Below, in pieces: positions 1-8,039 of a stretch of 64,000 nucleotides of DNA. The DNA lies in the NCBI GenBank assembly GCA_020635085.1, contig JACKAL010000002.1:1-64000 (forward strand), given 5' to 3'. This DNA comes from Pseudobdellovibrionaceae bacterium (GTDB taxonomy: Bacteria; Bdellovibrionota; Bdellovibrionia; Bdellovibrionales; JAGQZY01). Numbering within the stretch: the stretch's first letter is position 1; the number at the start of each line of letters is the position of its first letter. Made by a program: the position numbers and the translations under genes. The notes under the pieces are model-generated. The model ran no database searches and had not been told where the DNA came from. It saw only the letters and a list, made by a program, of their open reading frames with translations.

Positions 1-924
1 AATCACCGTCTTGTAGTCGTCGATTGTCGAATCGTTATTCAGAGGGATAGTGGAAGGAAATACTTTAATTTGTTGAACCATTGCCTTGAGACATTTCTCA
101 TCACGAACACTTTGATCCGCATCAAAAGTACAAAATGCTTTTAAAAATGAAAGTCCTCCACCCTCTTCAAAATCACCCCAGTAACCATTGTAGGTAAAAT
201 AATCTGCTTTTAAACGATAACAAGCTCCCTTTGAACAACTAATGGCATCTTTAAAGGACAAATCATTTATGGTTAAAAAGCTCCCTTTGTTTGGATACAA
301 TTTTTCATCATGAAAATACCACTCACCATCTTCAAATGGTTGTTGAAAGTTGGTCGCAGTTAATGAACCAAAAACAGGAACACCAATCAATTTAGAAAAA
401 CTCGGAGCCTGCCAAAAACCCGTATTGCAGCCATGCAGAACAATAAATCCGTCATCGGTAAAATTGAGTTTATTTAATTTTTTAGTTTTATAACTCCATC
501 GCCCATCTTGATCACGATCCGTTAGTCCCAAGCCGTTTTCTAGTGCTCCGTGGGTTACGACATGCATCGATGTTATTTTCTTAAATTTCAGAAGATTGTT
601 CATCAACAGTGATGTCGTAAACGCACTGCTGTCAAACATGACTAGGTTAAAACCCATCGCACTCACATATTTAGATGCTGTTTTGTCTTTTTCACGATTT
701 TCGACAAAGATAACCCGCTGACGATGGGGATATTGCTCTTTCGCTTTGTAGGCTAGCGTTGCAGCTGTTCTTAAAAAACCACTTCCCAGATCTCCAGCAT
801 AGCCAACAACAAATACATCTGTTTCTTGGGTATAATCAACCGTACTGCTATCCCCCAAGGTCGCTATCAAAAAAGCATTTGATGATGGAATAAGTAGTGC
901 GAATAACAAAGAAAAAAATGACAT
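1..924 (-). CDS. Secreted protein with caspase-like (DUF4347/CHAT-like) His-Cys arrangement, C-terminus cut by window edge
   Basis: The frame is open for 308 codons from an ATG at 924 to the window edge, so the C-terminus is missing. A GGAG ribosome site lies just upstream. The N-terminus is a short hydrophobic signal peptide. A beta-strand followed by His125-Gly126 (THG) and a later strand ending LHGCNTG with Cys166, followed by a GVPVFGS strand, resembles the catalytic His/Cys layout of the caspase-like fold, particularly DUF4347 or CHAT domains, where a strand precedes HG and another precedes the Cys. That family link is inference from motif spacing; no proteolytic activity is shown. It is divergent from the haloperoxidase-like gene and has no operon partner inside the window. 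Confidence 0.75.
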   Translation of the reverse strand, partial: MSFFSLLFALLIPSSNAFLIATLGDSSTVDYTQETDVFVVGYAGDLGSGFLRTAATLAYKAKEQYPHRQRVIFVENREKDKTASKYVSAMGFNLVMFDSSAFTTSLLMNNLLKFKKITSMHVVTHGALENGLGLTDRDQDGRWSYKTKKLNKLNFTDDGFIVLHGCNTGFWQAPSFSKLIGVPVFGSLTATNFQQPFEDGEWYFHDEKLYPNKGSFLTINDLSFKDAISCSKGACYRLKADYFTYNGYWGDFEEGGGLSFLKAFCTFDADQSVRDEKCLKAMVQQIKVFPSTIPLNNDSTIDDYKTVI

Positions 925-1245
925 TATTTCTCCTAAAAAAAGAAGTTTACGGTATACATGACATTAATAATTTTAGATAGACGGTTATACGAATAATCTT
1001 GATCCATGAAATGGTTTCATAGTTTAGAGCCGTTAAACCCTAGAAAAATATCGGCTATTCGCCTTTTTTGTGTAGAAATTTACCCCTTACACACTTTATA
1101 TCTTCCTTGAGAATCCGTCCTCGTAACGAAATCCACTCCCTTGTTGTTTTTACAAACTATAATAAAATATTAGTATTTTTACTACCTTAGCTATAAATCC
1201 TAACCTCAATAACAATCTTTATGCTTTTCAGTAAGGAGATTTTCT
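925..1245. other. Divergent intergenic region
   Basis: These 321 bases separate two divergently read secreted-protein genes and must hold both promoters. A perfect 6-bp hairpin (ATGAAA TGG TTTCAT, 1006-1020) is visible. A strong Shine-Dalgarno (TAAGGAG, 1232-1238) serves the downstream GTG start. I see no convincing -35/-10 pair and no small gene. Confidence 0.5.
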
Positions 1246-3783
1246 GTGAAACACCTCACCTGTTTTTTACTTTGTTTGTCCTTTTCGATTTCTGCAATGG
1301 CCGAATGCTTCGAACGAACATATGATAAAGATCATCTTAAAAAATTTCCCAAACAAGAAATTCGTAACATTATAATGAACGCAAATAGCGTGAATATTCC
1401 CGACTCAGATACGCAAAATGCATTTATTCGTTTGAGTATTAAGCTTATTCAAAAGAATCAAGTCAAAATGGCAAATCTAGAAGGGGTTTGCAAAAATGTA
1501 CCCTATTATTTTTTTTACTTTGATGAAAACGATACCGAAGAAAATTCACCAATCACATGCACCGAAAAAGGTGGTAGTGGCACGTTTACTATTACGAAAT
1601 CCAAACCTGGGATGCCGGCTGTCGCAGTAAAATTACAAAGTTCCCTTAAGCTAAATGGCAGCAACAATAATGAGAAAATTTCTCTTATTCCTGGCGACAA
1701 TGAATTTAAATTAAATTTCGATAAAAACATAGACTACAATCAATGTGAACCTGTTCTATTTCTTCCACACAACGTTTCGATAGGCCGTCTCTGGAACGAA
1801 TCTTTGTTACAGGCTGTACGATACGATTTGGCGCGACCAACAGTTACCGCACGCAACTTATTTCATTTATCTATCATTATGTGGGATATCTATGCTAGTT
1901 TCGATAAAAATTTAAAAACTTATTTTTTAGAGCAAAAACCGACACTTCCAAAAACTATCGATATTACGGCGGCACGCAATCAAGCCATTAGCTATGCAGC
2001 ATACTCTTTTATAAAAGAGCGCTATAAACTCGCTCCTGGTAATGTTAAGGATGTTCACCCGCAAAACGAAGCTGAGTTTGGTGATGGAAAACCAGATTTA
2101 TTAATTAATCGTTTTATGGATAGAGTGATGGGTTTACTTGGCTACGACTTGGAGAAACCAACCCTAATTAATAATTTTGATGCCGCAGCTTTTGGTCGTG
2201 ATGTTACCAAAAAATTTATTGCCGCCCATCTCAATGATGGATCACGCGAAGCCCTCAATTATGCACCAGAAGAAAACTATGTTCTTGTTAATAACTACGG
2301 CCACCTCGATGTGATGCAATCAGGGGTACATAATCCGCCCACAACTCTGGAAATAAAAAATGATAAAGGTGAGGTGGTTGAGTATAAAACAATTCTTGGT
2401 GATGAATTCGCTGATAAATATGATATTGATTATTGGCTCCCAATGTATGTGCCTGGATCTTTAGATCAAAATGGCAATGAACTTGATAGCCCCCAAGCAC
2501 CCCTGACTCTTTTCTGGGGAAAATTACCCACATTTTCTGATCTTACCAATTACAAATCATCAAATAAGGTCGGTGTTTATTTTGATGAGATCGCCAAACT
2601 TCCTAGTTTTAAAGAAAATCCTGATGAGTTTATTAAACTCAACTTGGCTGTTATGGAAGCCAGTCGTTACTTAAGCCCAATTGATTTAGTGTCACTCAAA
2701 AAAGATTTCGATGGCGATGGAAATTTCGACATCAATCCGGGTGCAGAGAAGATGGATATTTCTCCAGCGGCAACCGGAAATAATACGCTAGGCACCAATG
2801 ATGGACATGGCTACGGCAGTAATCCCACAACAGGTAAAAAGTATGCTCCTCAATTGGTTAAAAAAGGTGATTTTTATCGTTCGCTAGCAGAGTTCTGGGC
2901 CGATGGTCCCACTTCTGAAACACCTCCCGGCCACTGGAACGTTATTACCAATTATGTTGTTGATCAAATGAACCTCTATCAAGTGCCATATAAATGGAAT
3001 GGTGCCGGTCAACCTCTGCCACGCGAACAGTTTGAACTTATGACCTACTTCGCCGTAAACGGTGCGCTCTATGATGCCGGTATTGTGGCCTGGGGATTAA
3101 AAGGTGCTTATCAAGGAAGTCGTCCCATTGGAGTTCTAAGAAAATTAGCAAAAATGGCGGAAACAGATCCTGCATTTGCTCAGCACTTAACAAGTCTGTC
3201 TCCCCATTTAAAAATGGTTACTTTTAAATACAAAGAGACCGCAACGGATGGTTCGCAAAAAGAAACACTTGTCACCAAACTGGCTATCCACGCATGGCGT
3301 GGCCCTAATTTCTTCGGAGAAATTCCAAATTATCGTAATTATAGTTTTCAAGATAGAGATCCTTTAGCTGTGGAAGAAAATGATTTCTATTATGGGCAAA
3401 CCTCCGCAGGTGTTGGATGGATTCTGGCAGAAAATTGGATGCCCTACCAACGACAAACATTTGTAACACCGCCCTTTCCAGGTTTTATTTCTGGGCATAG
3501 TACATTTAGTCGTGCGGCGGCTGAAGTTCTTGCTGGAGTTACCGGAAATGAATACTTTCCTGGTGGTTTGGGAACATATCCTGCGCCAAAACTTCTTTTC
3601 GAAGAAAATGAAACGCACTTCGATTTTCAGTGGGCAAAGTACAGCGATGCCTCGGATCAGAGCGGTATCTCGCGAATTTACGGCGGTATTCATGCCTCTT
3701 TTGATGATATTCCTGGACGCATTATTGGGGAAAAAATCGGAAAATCTGCTGTCAAAAAAGCAAATGAGTTTTTTAAGAAATAG
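1246..3783 (+). CDS. Secreted vanadium-dependent haloperoxidase/PAP2-superfamily protein
   Basis: An 845-residue protein with a signal peptide (about residues 1-19, cleavage near SAMA-EC). The C-terminal part has the vanadium haloperoxidase/PAP2 phosphatase signature: PPFPGFISGHS with His751 in the SGH motif, and SRIYGGIH with Arg810 and His816. The first arm of the active site, normally K-x6-R-P, appears as Lys678-x6-Arg685 followed by Gly instead of Pro. Enzymes of this family either oxidise halides with peroxide or act as phosphatases; which applies here cannot be told. The product is exported, so it acts outside the cytoplasm. The protein is longer than many bacterial relatives, with about 170 residues of unrecognised sequence at the N-terminus. 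Translation starts at GTG behind a TAAGGAG site. A structured repeat follows its stop codon. Confidence 0.85.
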   Translation: MKHLTCFLLCLSFSISAMAECFERTYDKDHLKKFPKQEIRNIIMNANSVNIPDSDTQNAFIRLSIKLIQKNQVKMANLEGVCKNVPYYFFYFDENDTEENSPITCTEKGGSGTFTITKSKPGMPAVAVKLQSSLKLNGSNNNEKISLIPGDNEFKLNFDKNIDYNQCEPVLFLPHNVSIGRLWNESLLQAVRYDLARPTVTARNLFHLSIIMWDIYASFDKNLKTYFLEQKPTLPKTIDITAARNQAISYAAYSFIKERYKLAPGNVKDVHPQNEAEFGDGKPDLLINRFMDRVMGLLGYDLEKPTLINNFDAAAFGRDVTKKFIAAHLNDGSREALNYAPEENYVLVNNYGHLDVMQSGVHNPPTTLEIKNDKGEVVEYKTILGDEFADKYDIDYWLPMYVPGSLDQNGNELDSPQAPLTLFWGKLPTFSDLTNYKSSNKVGVYFDEIAKLPSFKENPDEFIKLNLAVMEASRYLSPIDLVSLKKDFDGDGNFDINPGAEKMDISPAATGNNTLGTNDGHGYGSNPTTGKKYAPQLVKKGDFYRSLAEFWADGPTSETPPGHWNVITNYVVDQMNLYQVPYKWNGAGQPLPREQFELMTYFAVNGALYDAGIVAWGLKGAYQGSRPIGVLRKLAKMAETDPAFAQHLTSLSPHLKMVTFKYKETATDGSQKETLVTKLAIHAWRGPNFFGEIPNYRNYSFQDRDPLAVEENDFYYGQTSAGVGWILAENWMPYQRQTFVTPPFPGFISGHSTFSRAAAEVLAGVTGNEYFPGGLGTYPAPKLLFEENETHFDFQWAKYSDASDQSGISRIYGGIHASFDDIPGRIIGEKIGKSAVKKANEFFKK

Positions 3784-3806
3784 ATGACCGCGGGTATGCT
3801 CGTGGG

Positions 3807-3980
3807 TTCTTTCTTTTATTTGTAGGAATTTTATGGAAAAGTCCATCCAGGACGCAAAGGGCCTCTCTGCCCTTCGAATCCCGTTTCGCTCGATCCTCGT
3901 GATCGAGCGATCATTATTTTCTCTCAAAAAAATCAAATTTCTTTGATTAAAGTCCTCCTGTCACGATGACCAGGAGCCAC
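3807..3980 (+). repeat. Dispersed five-hairpin repeat, copy 1
   Basis: About 174 bases, starting 23 nt after the haloperoxidase-like stop codon, that recur almost unchanged at 52921-53094. Successive inverted repeats are visible: GTCC/GGAC (3841-3853), CAAAGGGC/GCCCTTCG (3855-3876, one mismatch), GCTCGATC/GATCGAGC (3888-3908), AATCAAA/TTTGATT (3931-3948) and CTCCTG-TCA/TGA-C-CAGGAG (3955-3976, one bulge). No good ORF is contained. It may be a small non-autonomous mobile repeat or a structured 3'-UTR/ncRNA. The remaining bases to 4155 before the next gene show no other clear signal besides AT-rich promoter-like sequence. Confidence 0.85.
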
Positions 3981-4155
3981 ACCCACTAATAGTGTCTACT
4001 TTTTTGTCAAATAAAGTGCAAATTCACTAATGCATGTGTATAGACTAATGCCCACACCCTATAAATATACCCGTTAAAATACATCTACCATTGTCCAGTA
4101 TATCTACATTTTAAGTTTCATTAAATGCATCTTAATATCTGCCGTTAAATAAAGT

Positions 4156-5286
4156 ATGAAATGCTCAAACATTTTCTACATTATTTTAACGGCAGGCTTT
4201 TTCGTCAACTGTGCACAAAATTCTGGTACAAATAAAACGAGTCTGACCAATCAATCATCTGTAGATACTTTAGGATCTATAAATTCCTATGATAATGATA
4301 GCAGCGATCCCACCCTCGATGACACAGACACGGCTAGCGTATTTAAACCGATGATTTGCTCTGATTTATCTTTTAAACAAGTTTCATGGCCAAAAGGAAC
4401 AGATGAAATGGTGGCAACCACTTTTGGACTCGCCATGAATATTAGCGGTAGTTTTGAAGGACACACCGGTTGGACAAATATTTCGAATAACTTTGATGGT
4501 CAGGGTTTAAGCCTTGGCTTATTTAATCAAAATTTTGGTCAAGGCTCTCTTCAGCCACTGATGATTGCTTTACGACAAAATCATTTAAGCGCAATGAAAC
4601 ACTTTTTTACATCATCACAGTTCTCTTCCGTAGATTCTATGTTAGCTAAATGGAATGGTGGTGCGCTTAAATCTGCACAAAATAAAGCATTAAAAATGAA
4701 TTTAAATTTTTACGAGAACACAACTTCCCCACTGGATGATCCCGAACTTCTAGCACAGGCGGGTGAATTGCCATTAGTTCAAAAAGCGACCTCAAAAAAT
4801 CAGGCTTCCGTCAATTGGGCGGTAAGTACTCTCTATTCAGGAAGCAAATTTAAAACAGCATGGCAAAAAGCTCTCCAGGCGATGGCCGCATCCCCCGAAT
4901 ATGTGTCCCTACAGATCGAAGCGGCAAAATACATCCATAACAAAGCCATGGGCTACATGAAAAAATTTAATCTCAACGAACTGCGATCTTATTTATTTTT
5001 CTTTGATATCATTGTACAAAATGGCAGTGTGACAACAAGCATCGAGAATAAATATATCAGTTGGGAAAAATCTCACAAATCCGCCTCTGAACTGATTAAA
5101 ATGAAGCAACTGCTCGAGTACAGATTAACTCTGGTGAAAGCTCAATATCGTAATGATGTTCGCTCGCGTAAACTGGCTGTACTTGATGGTACAGGAACTG
5201 TGCATGGTTCAAAAAGAGATTTTGTTAAAGAATATTGTGCTCCATCATGGCAAACTGAGTTTCAGGATTTAACAACACTCCAATAA
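4156..5286 (+). CDS. Putative lipoprotein of unknown function
   Basis: A 376-residue protein with an N-terminal hydrophobic stretch ending in FVNC (Cys19), a loose lipobox that suggests a lipid-anchored envelope protein. A Ser/Thr/Asp/Asn-rich linker (about residues 22-60) follows, then a mainly helical domain with several Lys/Gln-rich amphipathic segments and a conserved-looking GHTGWTNISNNFDGQGLS stretch near residues 100-117. The latter region is reminiscent of peptidoglycan-hydrolase-like or chitosanase-like folds, but I cannot assign a family. No Shine-Dalgarno is visible; a TTAAAT hexamer 6 nt before the ATG might be a -10 box of a leaderless message. It converges with uppP, whose stop is only 10 bp away. 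Confidence 0.75.
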   Translation: MKCSNIFYIILTAGFFVNCAQNSGTNKTSLTNQSSVDTLGSINSYDNDSSDPTLDDTDTASVFKPMICSDLSFKQVSWPKGTDEMVATTFGLAMNISGSFEGHTGWTNISNNFDGQGLSLGLFNQNFGQGSLQPLMIALRQNHLSAMKHFFTSSQFSSVDSMLAKWNGGALKSAQNKALKMNLNFYENTTSPLDDPELLAQAGELPLVQKATSKNQASVNWAVSTLYSGSKFKTAWQKALQAMAASPEYVSLQIEAAKYIHNKAMGYMKKFNLNELRSYLFFFDIIVQNGSVTTSIENKYISWEKSHKSASELIKMKQLLEYRLTLVKAQYRNDVRSRKLAVLDGTGTVHGSKRDFVKEYCAPSWQTEFQDLTTLQ

Positions 5287-5296
5287 GATGCGTAAT

Positions 5297-6037
5297 TTAC
5301 AGAATGAGTAAAGCCGCTGTTAAAATCCACAAATAATAACTGAAAAAATCGAGCCGAGCCTTTCCAGTAAACAGATATTTCATTAGAAACAAACAACCCA
5401 TGCCAACAGCAAAGGCCACAGATGAGCCAAGAATATATGGCAAAATATCGTGATCATGAATTTGTGCATCGTGAAGCTCAAGCAGTACAGCTCCAGCTAC
5501 AGCAGGGATAGAAATTGCAAAACTGTAAAAGAGTGCGGTTGGTCCCGTCACTGCAAATAGTGCGGCAACCGCAATCGTGCTCCCCGAACGACTCAACCCA
5601 GGCAATGCGGCAAGTCCTTGCCCAATGCCGATCAAAAAAGCAATTTTATAATTGATCTGTTTATACACATCTTCCATCGTAAACTCCGTTGAAGGGTGTT
5701 TGCGCAATTGAATGTGGGTTATAAAAACAGCCAATCCTGAAAGGGCAAAATACATCGCTACAACCCACAACGCCACGTGGTCGAAATCAAAATATTTCTT
5801 TATCATAAGACCAATAATCGCCGTCGGCACAGAGGACACAAAACCAAGTTTTACAAAGCGCCAATCAATAGCTTTTAAAAGATCTTTCCAAAAATAAATG
5901 ATCGTTGCCAGCAATGTTCCAAAATGCAAAACAATGTTCATGGTTAATGTTCCCGAACTTAAAGAAAATAATTTCTGAAACAAAGCCAAATGGCCGTCGC
6001 TAGAAATGGGTAAAAATTCTGTAACGCCTTGGACCAA
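5297..6037 (-). CDS. uppP: Undecaprenyl-diphosphatase UppP (BacA family)
   Basis: Integral membrane enzyme that dephosphorylates undecaprenyl pyrophosphate to regenerate the lipid carrier for cell-wall synthesis. The family signatures are present: VQGVTEFLPISSDGHL near the N-terminus and PGLSRSGSTIAVAAL in the middle, with about seven hydrophobic segments. The annotated TTG start at 6037 gives 246 residues and cuts into the first conserved helix. Codons upstream in the same frame still encode family sequence (FEAIILGL), but no ATG, GTG or TTG occurs between the in-frame TGA near 6094 and 6037. Initiation may therefore occur at ATA (6061) or ATT (6067). The gene follows the kinase gene directly and is probably translationally coupled to it. 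Confidence 0.92.
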   Translation of the reverse strand: MVQGVTEFLPISSDGHLALFQKLFSLSSGTLTMNIVLHFGTLLATIIYFWKDLLKAIDWRFVKLGFVSSVPTAIIGLMIKKYFDFDHVALWVVAMYFALSGLAVFITHIQLRKHPSTEFTMEDVYKQINYKIAFLIGIGQGLAALPGLSRSGSTIAVAALFAVTGPTALFYSFAISIPAVAGAVLLELHDAQIHDHDILPYILGSSVAFAVGMGCLFLMKYLFTGKARLDFFSYYLWILTAALLIL

Positions 6038-6074
6038 ACCTAAGATAATGGCTTCAAATATAGAAATAGCGTAC

Positions 6075-7208
6075 CTACCGTGTTGGGAGAATCAGCCTCT
6101 CGTTTTTATGCAATCGAAGTCTCATTCTCCCCGATTTTTGAGCCGAAGTCCAGTAGAGGACAAATTCCCCAGCAGGCAATGATCGCACTTTAGAGGGCAG
6201 ATAATGATCCCCATAGAGATACTCCACTCCGTTGATGTTGCGATAGAGTTGCCCTTGAGCCCATACAGCACTTCGAACATCAAGATCAAAATATTGCCCA
6301 AATTCATTATGAGAATGTGGCTCACTTGCCGAAACAACGACACTAGCAAACAGTGAGCAAACGATGGACACTACAGAGTGGGTCTTTCGAGGTATATTCA
6401 CACGCACGGGTTGTAAACAATGGAGGCGCGTTGTGGCATGGGCTTCCTTAAAATAGGTTTGCGCTTCTCGAACTTTTTGAGCAATTTTTATTTGTTTCTC
6501 CGCACTGAGAGTTCCTTTTACAAAATGCCTTTGCGTAGGATTTTCTAGTAAAAGTGAATTCGTATTTTTAAGTGAAACAGCTCTCTGTTTCCACGACCCC
6601 TTATTGATATATGAATCACACAATCCACTTTTTAAATAGTCTTGGATTAATCCCAGAGAAAAAAGATCTGATTGTGGTGTAAGTAAACACCCATCCCAAG
6701 CTTCAAGGGACATAAACTGCGGTGTCCCATATTCAAAAATCTTCTGTGTATTTGAACTAAAGCCGAAGTCGAGAATTTTGATGGTGCCTTTGTTAGTTAC
6801 AAAAATGTTTTTTAAATTGAGATCTCCATGGACCACTTGCTTCGCATGTAATTCCTTTAAACCTTCTTGAATTTGTAGAATAATCTCATCCGTCTCATCA
6901 GTGGTTAAGGTATTAAACTGCTGCAACTCTTGTAAAGAAACTCCATCCAGGAACTCCAAAACAAGGGCCAAACCCTTTGATGTCTCCTCCCAACCGAGCA
7001 TCTTAACGCAAAAGGGTGAGTCTACCGTTAGTAAAAGCTCCATCTCATTTTTGAGAGATGAGACCTGATCTGTGGATCGCAAGATCTTGAGTGCCACGAC
7101 CTGCTCCACCCCCAATTTTTGATGTTTACGGATAGCTTTGTAAACTCGGCTAGTTAGGCCTTCTCCGAGCAGTTCGAGAATTTTTATATGATTTCTTTTC
7201 CAACGCAT
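6075..7208 (-). CDS. Membrane-linked Ser/Thr protein kinase (PknB-like) with unusual catalytic loop
   Basis: Eukaryotic-type kinase domain followed by a membrane segment and a short tail. Numbering from the alternative TTG at 7226: glycine loop GEGLTSRVY (21-29), ATP-binding Lys47 in VALKIL, catalytic loop HGDLNLKN (133-140) where the usual HRD-LKP is HGD-LNL, Mg-binding DFG (153-155), and GTPQFMSLE in place of the activation-segment APE. A hydrophobic segment around residues 287-302 precedes an extracytoplasmic tail of about 80 residues. I chose the ATG at 7208 because neither start has a clear ribosome site. The gene overlaps the preceding secreted-protein gene by about 59 bases and sits in an operon with TadB/TadC-like genes, which suggests it regulates secretion or envelope work; that is inference. 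Confidence 0.85.
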   Translation of the reverse strand: MRWKRNHIKILELLGEGLTSRVYKAIRKHQKLGVEQVVALKILRSTDQVSSLKNEMELLLTVDSPFCVKMLGWEETSKGLALVLEFLDGVSLQELQQFNTLTTDETDEIILQIQEGLKELHAKQVVHGDLNLKNIFVTNKGTIKILDFGFSSNTQKIFEYGTPQFMSLEAWDGCLLTPQSDLFSLGLIQDYLKSGLCDSYINKGSWKQRAVSLKNTNSLLLENPTQRHFVKGTLSAEKQIKIAQKVREAQTYFKEAHATTRLHCLQPVRVNIPRKTHSVVSIVCSLFASVVVSASEPHSHNEFGQYFDLDVRSAVWAQGQLYRNINGVEYLYGDHYLPSKVRSLPAGEFVLYWTSAQKSGRMRLRLHKNERLILPTR

Positions 7209-7608
7209 GGGTCGGTGTTGTTTCAATTTTCTTGCCAGATTTCTTAATCACCTCCAGTAAACGTCCAGGAGCTGTCACTTTTGCCTGATAGCTCCATTCC
7301 TGAAAAGCCGTGAGGAGTGCCTGTTGGCAGGGCTTATCCGCGAGCATATAGTCAGTCATATGGAATTCTGCTGCGTTTGCATCTTTTTGTAATACTTTTT
7401 TACATACGGAATTAAACCAATGACGTAAATAAATCTGCTGTGATTGTGGCAATTTCGTCTGAGACACCCAACGGAAACAGTTCATTGGAACATACTCCTG
7501 TTGGAGCTCAATCATGCATTTTTTCTGTAAAATCGATACGTCCGAAAGCACTTCCGCATGAGAAAAGTTCGTCCACTGAAGAAAGAAAATTATGTTCAAC
7601 CCAATCAT
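7150..7608 (-). CDS. Small secreted cysteine-containing protein of unknown function
   Basis: A 152-residue protein with a signal peptide (cleavage likely after SHA, about residue 18), four cysteines that could form two disulfides, and a highly basic C-terminal tail (KKSYKNSRTARRRPN). I do not recognise a family. Its ATG overlaps the stop codon of the TadC-like gene in an ATGA arrangement, and its C-terminal 20 or so codons overlap the kinase start in another frame. The tail is therefore under a double coding constraint, which may explain its odd composition. Location in a Tad/kinase operon suggests an envelope role. Confidence 0.7.
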   Translation of the reverse strand: MIGLNIIFFLQWTNFSHAEVLSDVSILQKKCMIELQQEYVPMNCFRWVSQTKLPQSQQIYLRHWFNSVCKKVLQKDANAAEFHMTDYMLADKPCQQALLTAFQEWSYQAKVTAPGRLLEVIKKSGKKIETTPTHALEKKSYKNSRTARRRPN

Positions 7609-8039
7609 GTTCCAACCTCTAAGAGAAATTGTTTTATTAAAGGGCCTAAAATCAACAGCAGCACCGCTGGAAACTGTAAGAGGAGTAAAGGTATCATCAG
7701 TTTAAAGGGTAACTTGTCATTGTGGCGATCCAGGTCGTATAAGCACAATCTCTCAAACTCTTTCTCAAGTGCCTGTAGGGCCTCAATGATTCCTATCCCT
7801 TGCAAAGACATGTCCATAAGATCTAATAAAGAAGAGCGGTAGACATTTAACAACTTATGGTTCCTACTTATTTTTTTACCCTGCTGTTGAGCCATATGCC
7901 ATTCACACAACAACACACAGAAGGAATCCTGCGGACGTGCTGTAATGAAAGAGCGCACAGTCGCCGTGAGCGTTCTACCAGCCTGTAAACCCTGCCTCAG
8001 TTCCACAACAAAGACATAAGGTGCTGCTAAATTGTCCAT
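7605..8039 (-). CDS. TadC-like type II secretion F-domain protein (short)
   Basis: A 144-residue protein matching the C-terminal half of TadC/GspF-type inner-membrane platform proteins. It shows a helical LLDLMDMSLQGIGIIEALQALE segment of the F-domain type and a closing IPLLLLQFPAVLLLILGP membrane helix typical of TadC. In Tad/Flp systems these proteins anchor the assembly ATPase and drive pilin extraction. Full-length TadC is about twice this size and has N-terminal membrane helices that are missing here. It overlaps the upstream TadB-like gene by 13 bp and the downstream gene by 4 bp, so the three are co-translated. No Tad ATPase is encoded in the window. Confidence 0.75.
   Translation of the reverse strand: MDNLAAPYVFVVELRQGLQAGRTLTATVRSFITARPQDSFCVLLCEWHMAQQQGKKISRNHKLLNVYRSSLLDLMDMSLQGIGIIEALQALEKEFERLCLYDLDRHNDKLPFKLMIPLLLLQFPAVLLLILGPLIKQFLLEVGT

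Noticed and set aside
3364..3936. 190-codon frame on the minus strand across the haloperoxidase end and repeat copy 1
   Set aside because: It lies opposite a clear family gene, has no recognisable features, and runs into the repeat; frame-shadow artefact.
6931..6980. CTCCATCCAGGA resembling the start of the dispersed repeat
   Set aside because: Only a short match within the kinase coding sequence; neither the hairpins nor the flanking bases recur.
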